NCBI GenBank assembly: GCA_002914845.1
Contig: JXTC01000006.1
Location: forward strand, 513,457 to 577,456
Reading direction: 5' to 3'
DNA from: Trema orientale
Lineage: Eukaryota; Streptophyta; Magnoliopsida; Rosales; Cannabaceae
Length of the DNA: 64,000 nucleotides
In this document: one piece after another, positions 55,686-64,000 of the stretch
Numbering within the stretch: the first letter of the stretch is position 1
How the letters are laid out: every line of letters begins with the position of its first letter
Made by a program: the position numbers and the translations under genes
Notes under the pieces: model-generated
Databases searched by the model: none
Seen by the model: only the letters and a program-made list of their open reading frames with translations
What the model was told of the DNA's origin: nothing

Positions 55686-57460
55686 CCGGCTGCGCGGGTG
55701 GCCTCCCGTGACTTCGTCGCTCAGAGTGCTGTCTTGTGCGTTTGTTGTGTGAGACCTACACAAGCCCGCCGTCGCTCCGGAGTTGTCCCTAGCGAGGCCG
55801 CGTAGGGTTATGCGAGCCTGTTGGTGCCCGGTAGTTGTCCCGAGCGTAGCCGCATAACATGCCAAGGCCGCTATTTCAAAAACCGGCATCTCGTTCCGTC
55901 CGTCAGCTTGTCCCTACTAGTTTCGTATTTTCGGGCGTAATTTTAATTTTTTTCATTTTAAAAATTAATTTAATTTATCGATAGTTTTGTTAAAACTGAT
56001 AAATTCAAATTCAAATTCAAAATTTAGATCCTTATTAAATTTGAATTTTTGAAATTTGAATTGATAGGATATTTTAATTTGAATTTTGGATATAGTTGAT
56101 ATCCATAATATCTTAATTATGTTTTTGAATAGTTAGAGATATTATAAAATAGAAATTTTTCAAAATTAGATATTATGAGATAATATCTTTTAGTTTTAAA
56201 TTCAAATTTTGAATAGATATTTTAAAAAACTGATTGTGTGATAGTTAGTTATCTATTTTGAATTTTAATATTGTTATAATTCAAATTAGAGATATTGTAG
56301 GAGATTTATCTTTTAAATTTCGAATTTTGTGAAGATTTGAAATTTAAATTTAAATCAGAATATCTTTTCAATTTTCAAATTTGAATTTATGGTTGGTAGA
56401 TATTTAATTAGATTAGATATTGATTTGAATTTTGAATTAAATTTTAAAGGATTAGATAATGGGAGATATTTAAGGAAGTTAAATTCAAATCAAGATTTCA
56501 AAAGTCGAAATTTAAATTTGAGATAATTAAGGAGATTTTATTAATTAAATCTTTTATTTAAACTGATCAGATTTTGTGAAAATTTTTTCTAATTTAAATT
56601 TTAAATGTTATCTTCCATATTTAAATATGAAACATTATCTTATCGGTTAGAATTATTTAAATGTTAAATAATTTTTTAAACTACCAAAAATTAATAAATC
56701 ATTAATAATTAATTAATTATCTGCTTACTGGTATTATTAAGATAATGTTACATGCATACCTAATAATTAAGTATTATTATATGATCTTTAGTAAAATATT
56801 ATATAGAAAATTAGAACTACTCTCATGCAAATATGAACATGCTTACATAATTGATTTTAGGTTACTAAGTTAGTTAGATAACTGGATAAAATCTATAAAT
56901 TCCTAATTATAAAATATTGGATGGGAGAAGGTATATAATACCTATGATCTCTATTGTTGATTCGTTATGTATTCGAATGAGCTTCACCTCAGAATCTTGC
57001 TTAGCTCCCATAAGAGGGCTTTCATCCGGGTAATATTGGAAATGAGCTTCTTATGATAAGGTACTAGGTAGACTATATAAGGCTGATCTCCCGTAGGAGA
57101 TAGTCTTATATAGAAAGCTTAGTTACCGAAATAATAGTTATACACTCAACTCAAAACATTAATGTCCTCCTGTAGGAGTTCTTATTAGTCGATTAGAGGA
57201 CCAAAGAGAATGGTAGTTAGAAATATGAGATAAGAATTATCTGTCTATTTACTAATTGAAATTGTTTCAGTTTGACTTGTTGATTGCATGACCCCCCGAA
57301 GGATACTTATAATTAATGGTAAGTCAAATTACCATGAATATAAGTGGCAGTCTTAGGGATACTTCACTTGCATATTGTATGTTTAATATATTATGTTAAT
57401 TATTCGAAACATGCTATATGATGTTTGCTTATACATGGAATATTTATTTATTTTTAATAG
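55686..57460 (+). mobile_element. copia 5' leader, copy 2
   Basis: Starts in GC-rich sequence after the N and parallels copy 1 to gaatatttatttattttt at about 57455. Motifs: ctcccataagag at 57005, atctcccgtaggagat at 57086, cctcctgtaggag at about 57166 and ccccccgaagga at 57293. After agatat the copies part: copy 1 enters gag, copy 2 enters unrelated 3' sequence of another element. Confidence 0.8.
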
Positions 57461-57883
57461 ATATATTTCCCTAGTCACTTGCTAAGGGGCAGATTTTACT
57501 TGGATCATAAATCAATTTGAGTGTTGTATTAACTAGGCGGAGCCTATTCTGGTCTTAGTTGGTAATGCATCCATTGACTAGGAGCTTCTTTGCATAGTGT
57601 TTGACATGATGTTGTACATAATCTTGGCATTTTCCTTGCCATATAGTGTTGAGTATCTTTTTTGTCTCCTGATGAGTATCCTCTAGCCTTGATGTCATTT
57701 TATGCATCTTGTCATTATATTTATTTGATACTTTGGCCTCCTTTGGTCAAAAAAGGGGGAGTAAGTTTGAACACCTGGCCTATTTTATGTGCTATGTTTT
57801 CCTTGCTTGACCAGGTTCTTGTTTATTAGCAACTTTAGGTGGTGTTCATTTGTTTTGATTATATGGATACCAAAGGGGGAGAT
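57461..57883 (+). mobile_element. SIRE-like 3' non-coding region and polypurine tract
   Basis: Contains two polypurine tracts, aaaaaagggggagt at about 57748 and caaagggggagat at 57871-57883. The second directly precedes an LTR start. Such doubled G-runs before the 3' LTR are typical of SIRE/Maximus copia elements. Confidence 0.7.
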
Positions 57884-58904
57884 TATTAGGTCTATATATT
57901 GAGTGATTGGTATCCTATGTTCCATTGGCTCGTAATGAACATTTTAAATGTGTTTTTGTCAAGTGTATTATACATCCTTTTTGTAATTATTCTTCTCTAC
58001 TTGATAGCTTAACGTGCTGGCACAATGTTATAAAACTGACCTGCTTAGAAGACTGAAGACCATATCAGTATAAGATTAACAACTCAGTTTGTTTTATCTA
58101 TGAGAGCACAGTTTTTTTCTTGTTTGGTCTAAGTTTCATTGTTTCATTGTCAAATCAGTTGTCTCAGAATATTTTACTCATCAGGATATCTGATTGTTTT
58201 GTCAAGATGATATCTTTAGATCTTGCTCATTATTTCATGATATCTTTGTTGTCTCTTTTAGTCCCTTTGTATTTATATATATAAATAGGAGGTTTCTTTC
58301 TGACGGAACTAAGCCTTTCACACCCGTTACATATCCAGAGAAAGATTTCTTATAGCCTCTTGGTCTTTAAGCAAGAATTCTTAAAGTTTAGGTGATTTTT
58401 ACTCTAAGTTCATTTTGTTCATCTTTGGGTTACTTGGTCACCATTAAAAGGAGTTCTGTGGTTACTTAAATACAAGAGGGTTCTTGAGTAGTAGCTGAAG
58501 CTGAAGGGAGCTTGGCAACAACTAGAGCTGAAAGGATTTCAACGACCATTTCACTTGCGGGAGTTTATGATTGACCTATGCACGAGAGGGATCTTGTGTA
58601 CTGAAGCTGGGAAGCTCAAGAACAACAGCTGAGGTGAGTTCAACACCATATTAAAGAGCAATTTCATGGAAGAAGCAGAAATGCAAATCGGCGGCCAATA
58701 TAAGGGAGTTCTAGAATTCATTGTATAAGACATTGTTTATATTTTGCTTCTAATAGATTATTGCTAACTGGTCTAGTTCTCGTAGATGTAGGCACAACGT
58801 GATTATGCTTAACCACGATAAAATCTCGTATGTCTCTCTTATCTGTTCTTGATTTTTGCTTATTGTTTTAAGTTTCTACAAATCTGAAAAATCGTGATTG
58901 AACA
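57884..58904 (+). mobile_element. SIRE-like LTR
   Basis: About 1021 bp from tattaggtctatat to cgtgattgaaca. A TATA box (tatatatataaatagg) lies at about 58274-58290. The last 80 bp match the minus-strand fragment at 30345-30425. The open frame 58551-58733 on the minus strand is a shadow. Confidence 0.7.
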
Positions 58905-59087
58905 ATGAAGTAACCTAACTTAATAAGATTTTCCTTTTATACGTAAGAAATTTAAAAAAAAAAAAATCAAGCCAAAACTAAGTCCATAGCAACATTAAAT
59001 AATGATAGCTACTTATTTCTTTTATGCAACCAAGTCCCCTGAAACAACCATGCCATATAATCTTATTTTGTGGTCAGGCTACAATGA

Positions 59088-59720
59088 TTTGATTTACAAG
59101 AAATAAAATCTATAGCAACGGTCTTGCAATAACTTCATCGCTGTAGCGACAATGCAAAATATAATGATTTTCAAAAGAAAAGATATCTCATTCCATGAAA
59201 AAGGAAAAAAAAAGTTTAAACACTATACATATATACTTAAAGGCTTTATACGAGAGACATTCAGAGGAAATAGATAGAATATTTCATAGATTGTTTCTAA
59301 TGGCTATATAATATTAAGGGAGGACATTTTTATAACAGCCATATTAAATTAATTTTCTAGTGGCTACATACAATTAAGTGATGATATCGGTTAAGTGATT
59401 AATCTCTTAGATAATGCTACACAAATTGCCAAATTTGAGAGTAGTAGATCTTGAACTTCCCTTAGAGGTGGCTTATTGTTTTATTTCCGTTTCAAAATAC
59501 AATAGCAACGACACATATCTTTGTTATTCTTGCGTGTAACAAGGCAAAAGGGATGTGACATTTTGATCTGCAGCGGTAACAGGATGTAAATATACGGCCA
59601 CTATAGATACAATTTTTATAAAATAAATAATAAATTTTCACCAACAGAGAAATCTTTTATCTATAGCGATGACATGATGTAAATGTGTGGTCAAATAGAT
59701 ATTTCTTTTAAAAAAATTAA
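59088..59720. mobile_element. Decayed CACTA-like subterminal sequence
   Basis: Starts near ttacaagaaataaaatctat and holds motifs tctatagcaacggtc, cgctgtagcgacaatgc, ctatagcgatgacatg and cggccactatagat, degenerate relatives of the tatagcgacgac motifs at 62031 and 63757. Ends not fixed. Confidence 0.45.
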
Positions 59721-60736
59721 TAATAAATAATCTGTATTTTTACTTACATAATCAATTATTATTAAATAATTTAAAATTAATACTATTATTCTTTAATATT
59801 AAACTCTTAATATATTAATTAAAAAACATTAAAATCCAAATTTTATTACTGAAATAAAATGAACATACAAATTTCATGAAAGAAATTACATAAATAAATC
59901 ATAAATTATACTGCAAAATATTAACTAAAGTTTTTACTAACTCTTAAACCTAATTAAAACCAAAGTACTCTTCTTCTTCCTATATGAGATCAATAGCAGA
60001 TTAAGAGACACTCAGCCTGTAGCATCGATTTCTTGGTAATACTTGGAGTTTGGAAAACAAGACATATGGTTATTTCCTTTGTGGATTTAGTAGACTTGAT
60101 TAGCAATATTAAACCAATATTTCAACTTTGAATTTATCTTTGTAGACTATTATATCATATTAGTACCTAGTGCTTATGTGGAAATGATGATGATGCATTT
60201 GATTTTGCTTTGTTGATTATTATTCATTATGGTTTTAATCGTGATCTCATAAGTACTGTGGCTTTGATTCACTGATTGGAATTCTGAAACTCTTCAAAGA
60301 CAAATATGTTTTCTAAAATATAAACTTTTTGGAAAATTTCGCAATTAAAACAAGAATTCTTAAATTAAGTACTAAAATTTCTACTCTGCCACTAAAACGC
60401 GTTTGGGTCGTGACAGTGATGGAATGAGCTGTGTACTGAAATAGTCTTTCCAAGCTTTTTTCTCACGTTAATTCATGAGTCTTCCAGGCATTTGTATCGT
60501 AAGACTTTTCAGATCCATGTTGCGGAAAATCGTGATTAGACTTTTCAATTTGAATCTTCTAGTCATTCTATATTTACGTATCCAAAAACATAAGAAATCA
60601 TGACATTTCGTCTAACTTAAAGCATACGGTTACTTATGTTGAATTATTGGTGTGAATCCATATTAATTGAAGCTTTTACATGCAGTACCGGGGCGTGTTA
60701 GCCGCAAGAATAATGTGTCCACTTTCTCTCTAGTCT
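59721..60736. other. AT-rich region with a chromovirus LTR tail
   Basis: Mostly unassigned. At about 60395-60415 the phrase aaacgcgtttgggtcgtgaca resembles the 3' end of Tekay/Del-type LTRs. The last 300 bp are the upstream region of the peptide exon at 60816. Confidence 0.35.
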
Positions 60737-60746
60737 TTATATATAG
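60737..60746 (+). promoter_or_regulatory. TATA box of the second peptide gene
   Basis: Ttatatatag lies about 70-79 bp upstream of the ATG at 60816, in a position similar to that of the first gene. Confidence 0.5.
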
Positions 60747-60815
60747 ATAACGATAAGATTACTAGAAAAAGATATTGCCATACATCATTTGAATCATACC
60801 TAAGTAAGAAAAGAA

Positions 60816-60909
60816 ATGGGACTCACTTCTGCAATTCGTTTTGTGATGATGATTGCCCTTATTTTAGCAGCCAACATTTTTCTCGTGCATCACCAGTTTG
60901 TCCATGCAG
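60816..60909 (+). pseudogene. Exon 1 of a second small secreted peptide gene
   Basis: An ATG in the same context as the first gene (aagaaatgg) opens a signal-peptide exon: MGLTSAIRFVMMIALILAAN, then IFLVHHQFVHA, ending in phase 1 at a gt donor (gcaggtgcg). Exon length (94 against 91 nt), phase, hydrophobic core and the final H-A motif match the gene at 18246. No proline-rich second exon was found downstream to about 62 kb, and an N at 61371 may hide sequence. It is either a broken paralogue or a gene whose exon 2 is too diverged to see. Confidence 0.55.
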
Positions 60910-62030
60910 GTGCGTTTATAGTTTGCATACCAATATATATATATAGTGAAATTTAAATATTTTTAGAGACATTGTCTTTTAAATAGAGTTAGAAAGAGAG
61001 TACGGTTGAACTATGACAATTCAATTAACGAGATGTATGCACTTGATGCTACTCCTTATATCATGTTGTTACAAATTGAATTTTAGGGCTAAAGTGAGAC
61101 TACTCCTTCTTTAGGCATAACCGAAAGACATAGGTACGAAATTAGCCCGTCGCATACGTATGAAATTAGCCCCTTTTTTTGGATAACATTTTCAAAAGAT
61201 AAAAATAACCTTTTCTTTAATATAAAAATTGTCCCGGAATTATAATAAGGCTGGTGAATACATGCATATTTAATCAATAACTGTATGATTATTAATTTAA
61301 TTTGTTTACAAAATTTCGTATATTAATTGGTCATGATACATATATACATTTTTGTGACACATACATCGAANCCACCTTGAAATAAAAATAATAATAATAA
61401 TCTCTGTTCGAAAACCGGTCATGCGAATTAGAATACTTTAGATTAAAGCAGTCTATATATACAAGTATATAAAATATCACCAAAACATTCCATGCTTGAA
61501 AACATATATGCCGTTAATTTGGTCATAATTAAATTAGTTCCTTAAAAAAAAATGTCAGAAAAAAATTCAGCTGCAAGAAAGAATTACATATTTCTGAAAT
61601 ACGTACCCCAGGTAATAGGGAAAATCTGAGAGGGTATCATTTTTTTAACACTTAATTTTAATAAATGACTATTTTTATCTTCTTATAACTAAATGTCCGA
61701 GTATATGTACTTTTATATTTGGTATGTCTACTTATAACTATGTTTAGCTTGCGTATGGCGTATTTTAGTTTTTATACTAGGCACTATATTTTAAATTTGG
61801 TATATCCATTTATCGGTCATTTTGCTAAAATATTTTAAAAACCGACATTTACTTAAAATAAACCCAAAATTTGGTAGGTTTCATTAAAATGAAGTCAAGC
61901 CCATGACATTAATTAATGACAAATTAGAGTGAGTATCCCCTTTTTATACTCTTTTTTTAATAAATGCCCATTTTTCAAATAGCTAAATCTTCGAACAAAT
62001 CTATTTTTGTACTTGGGTATATCTAATTAT
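60910..62030. other. Unassigned AT-rich sequence downstream of the peptide exon
   Basis: N at 61371. A pair of related phrases (taataaatgactatttttat and taataaatgcccatttttca, 61665 and 61960) suggests a local duplication. No gene seen. Confidence 0.35.
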
Positions 62031-62254
62031 CAGTACAAGAAAAGGCGCCTATGGCGGTGACAAATGTCGTCGTTATAATGGAAAAAGTCGTCGCTATAGA
62101 TCTATAGCGACGACATTGTCGTCGTTAATTTGTCGTCGGTATAGATCCGTCAGTATAGAACTATATACCGACGACAACTGTGTCGTCGGCATAGTTAACT
62201 ATAGGGACGACAATGTCGTCACTAAAACGTCGTCGTAAGATGACTCAAAAACGA
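62031..62254 (+). mobile_element. CACTA left end, cut at an N
   Basis: Starts cagtacaagaaaaggcgcct and carries palindromic subterminal repeats (gacgacattgtcgtcg, tataccgacgacaac, gtcgtcggcatag). It is nearly identical to 63757-63935. At the N (62255) it switches to a copia LTR. Confidence 0.85.
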
Positions 62255-62255
62255 N

Positions 62256-62668
62256 AAAGGAAATCCTAGTAGAATAAGGATAGGAGATACACCACATATT
62301 ATTATATATAGAGCCTCCATAAACTAGAGAAAAGAAGAGAGTCTTCCTATTCTCTATAGAACAAACTCTTGCAATCTCATGTGTTGAGAAAATTGCAAGT
62401 GCCTAAAGTGTGAGTTTTAAGAAATTGTACGCAACGCCCACACGTTCATCCAGTTGTGCTTGAGGCTTAGATTGGAAGATCGTGGTTTAGAAGACAATAA
62501 AGCTAGGATCCGCTGATAGGCTACAAGAGGTATTAGATCTATTCTCTTTGTGTGTTCCTATTTGCTATAAATTAATACTATGCACTCATATAGTCAATTG
62601 TTTTGAGAAAATTTTTGAATGTTCCTGGGCCAATCTTCCGCTGCGAAAATCGTTTTTTAATTCCAACA
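62256..62668 (+). mobile_element. copia LTR (probable)
   Basis: Has a TATA-like tattatatatagagcc at about 62300, a transcribed-region-like stretch and an end cttccgctgcgaaaatcg ... ttccaaca. This end resembles the complement of the minus-strand LTR start at 37255. The left end is uncertain because of the N. Confidence 0.5.
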
Positions 62669-62834
62669 GCACCTCCATATAAAAAGCCAACAACAACAAA
62701 ACCGTTCCGAAATAATAAATACGAGTGTATAGTTCTGCAGAAGAAAAACTATTATAAGGCACCTATAGCAATGCCTCATTAAAGCGATCTAAAGAGCAAA
62801 ATTCAATAGGAAAAATCTCTAGAGAAGAAAAAAA

Positions 62835-63220
62835 AAATTACAAAATTTTACCAATGTTATCTAAAACGGAAATACCAAGACCATAAAAGGCTTTAGAAAC
62901 TGAAGGAAACAAAAATTCTAGACATGAGGACTACTAAGAAAACTCCTCAGAGGCTTTAGAAGAAAGACAATCTGTAGCTTGATTACCTTTTCTAAAGATA
63001 TGAAAAACTTGAGAAACTCATAAAACTTAAAAAATGAAGGCAATTTAACCACTGGCTACGAAAATACTAAGGAAACATCAATGGTTTAGAGGTAAATAAA
63101 ATGACAATGTAAATAGAGTCAGACTCTAGCCAAATACCAATTATGTAGAGAAGCCAATTCGATAGCCATCATATCACTAATTAATTCAGCCTCATAAGAA
63201 AAACCAATGCAAGGCTAATC
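62835..63220 (-). pseudogene. LINE-type RNase H C-terminal remnant
   Basis: On the minus strand, with several frameshifts and stops: EAELISDMMAIELASLHN, then WLESDSIYIVILFTSKP, SQWLNCLHF and HIF-like text followed by GNQATDCLSSKASEE. This is the RNase H domain found at the C-terminus of plant L1-type LINE polyproteins (A-E-L, L-E-x-D-S, H-x-x-R-x-G-N-x-x-A-D). The RT and endonuclease parts are absent, as expected of 5'-truncated copies. Confidence 0.6.
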
Positions 63221-63756
63221 TTAAATGTAAAGCAATCAAGAACAAATCCACGAGAGTTTATGATGTTAGCCCAAGATTAACTACCCAAGAAGGGGGGTGA
63301 ATTGGTTTTTAATACTTTTTAAGAAACTTTTCAACTATGTAAAACCATAGAACATTATTTTGAAACTTATAAATTAAATAAACAATAATACCAAATATAT
63401 AACAATAATACCAAGTCAATAATAATAGCAAGCATACTAAATGTTAATCACTCAATCAAGTCGCTTGCAATAAAGTAAAGAGTGTAGGGATAGAGAAAAT
63501 GCAAACTTGGTTTTCTACGAGTTTCGATAAATATGAAGATTTGCTTACGTCCCAAGCTCTTAGCAACTTGCTTCGAATTTTCTACTATCGGATCAAGATT
63601 ATAGGCTTGACCGACCTTTATACAAACTGAGTGAATTCTTCTTAGGCTCACCCAACCTTTATAATAGTCTTAAATCTGACTCTATCACGCCTAACCACGT
63701 ATTGTTTAGACTTCGGTGCCAATCTCACCTATATCGGGTTATTTAGACAATGGTGC
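63221..63756. other. Unassigned repeat-like sequence
   Basis: Begins near gaaggggggtgaattggttt, a phrase common in dispersed plant retroelements. The open frame 63448-63651 on the minus strand has no domain. Confidence 0.35.
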
Positions 63757-64000
63757 CACTACAAGAAAGGGCGCCTATGGCGGCGACAAATAATGTCGTC
63801 GTTAATTTATCGTCAGTATAGATCCGTCGGTATAGAACTATATACCGACGACAACTGTGTCGTCGGCATAGTTAACTATAGGGACGACAATGTCGTCGCT
63901 AAAATGTCGTCGTAGGATGACTCAAAAACGACGATAGTGGTCGTCGTTACGTTGTAGCGACGACACTGGTCGTCGCTAGAGGTATATATTTTTTAAAATA
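63757..64000 (+). mobile_element. CACTA left end, continues past the window
   Basis: Starts with a canonical cactacaagaaagggcgcc and carries the subterminal repeats gacgacaatgtcgtcgct, gtcgtcgttacgttgtagcgacgac and ggtcgtcgctag. The transposase genes would lie beyond position 64000. Confidence 0.9.

Noticed and set aside
62031..64000. Regular gacgac/gtcgtc repeats that look like a CRISPR-style array
   Set aside because: They begin at a canonical CACTA end and are its subterminal repeats; spacing and orientation are irregular and the genome is plant.

Overview
The window looks like AT-rich nuclear DNA from a flowering plant, most likely a dicot. It is almost entirely transposon-derived. The evidence is Ty1-copia and Ty3-gypsy LTR elements with plant-type primer-binding sites (tRNA-iMet and tRNA-Asp), CACTA ends, MITEs, a LINE RNase H remnant, and fragments of plant genes with GT-AG introns. 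No rRNA, tRNA, CRISPR or bacterial-style operon was seen. Five isolated N bases (10923, 27768, 55685, 61371, 62255) are present, and at least three sit at abrupt changes of sequence identity, so local order should be treated with care.

Layout. 1-1.2 kb is a truncated long inverted-repeat element whose second, fuller copy is at 14.1-15.6 kb. 1.4-3.2 kb is a 5' gypsy fragment (LTR, decayed tRNA-Asp primer site, start of gag). 3.4-5.15 kb is a broken copy of part of the WD40 nucleoporin gene ALADIN. 6.4-10.2 kb is a run of MITE-like elements and a probable minus-strand gypsy LTR remnant. 10.2-13.75 kb is mostly unassigned, with two local tandem duplications, one WD40-like exon remnant and a CACTA-type end. 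13.9-17.4 kb holds three MITEs and the second inverted-repeat element. 18.2-18.6 kb holds the best candidate for an intact host gene: a two-exon, 61-residue secreted proline-rich peptide with a TATA box. A sister exon 1 lies at 60.8 kb. 19.2-19.5 kb is a minus-strand fragment of a glutamate receptor-like (GLR) gene.

20385-30167 is a Ty1-copia element bounded by a perfect 5-bp target duplication (taaag). It is inactivated by stops, frameshifts and loss of the YVDD aspartates. Its 3' end (RNase H tail, 3' UTR, LTR) is amplified to three tandem units. Its leader carries eight regularly spaced palindromes and three hairpins with a shared loop motif. 30.3-32.2 kb is a SIRE-like copia fragment. 35.8-37.25 kb holds a MITE and a gypsy LTR.

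37.3-53.3 kb is a minus-strand copia region with tandemly arranged partial copies. It is interrupted by an almost complete-ended minus-strand gypsy element at 39267-48192 (1.38-kb LTRs, perfect acaat target duplication). That element itself contains a nested inverted-repeat, chromovirus-LTR-like block at 41.8-45 kb. 53.5-57.5 kb is a plus-strand copia leader with a striking GC-rich island, present twice in tandem across an N. 57.5-58.9 kb is a SIRE-like 3' end and LTR. 59-64 kb holds decayed CACTA sequence, the second peptide exon, two same-orientation CACTA left ends, a copia LTR and a LINE RNase H remnant.

The genes do not form a pathway. The window is a record of nested insertion, tandem amplification and decay, with one small secreted-peptide gene as the main candidate for host function.
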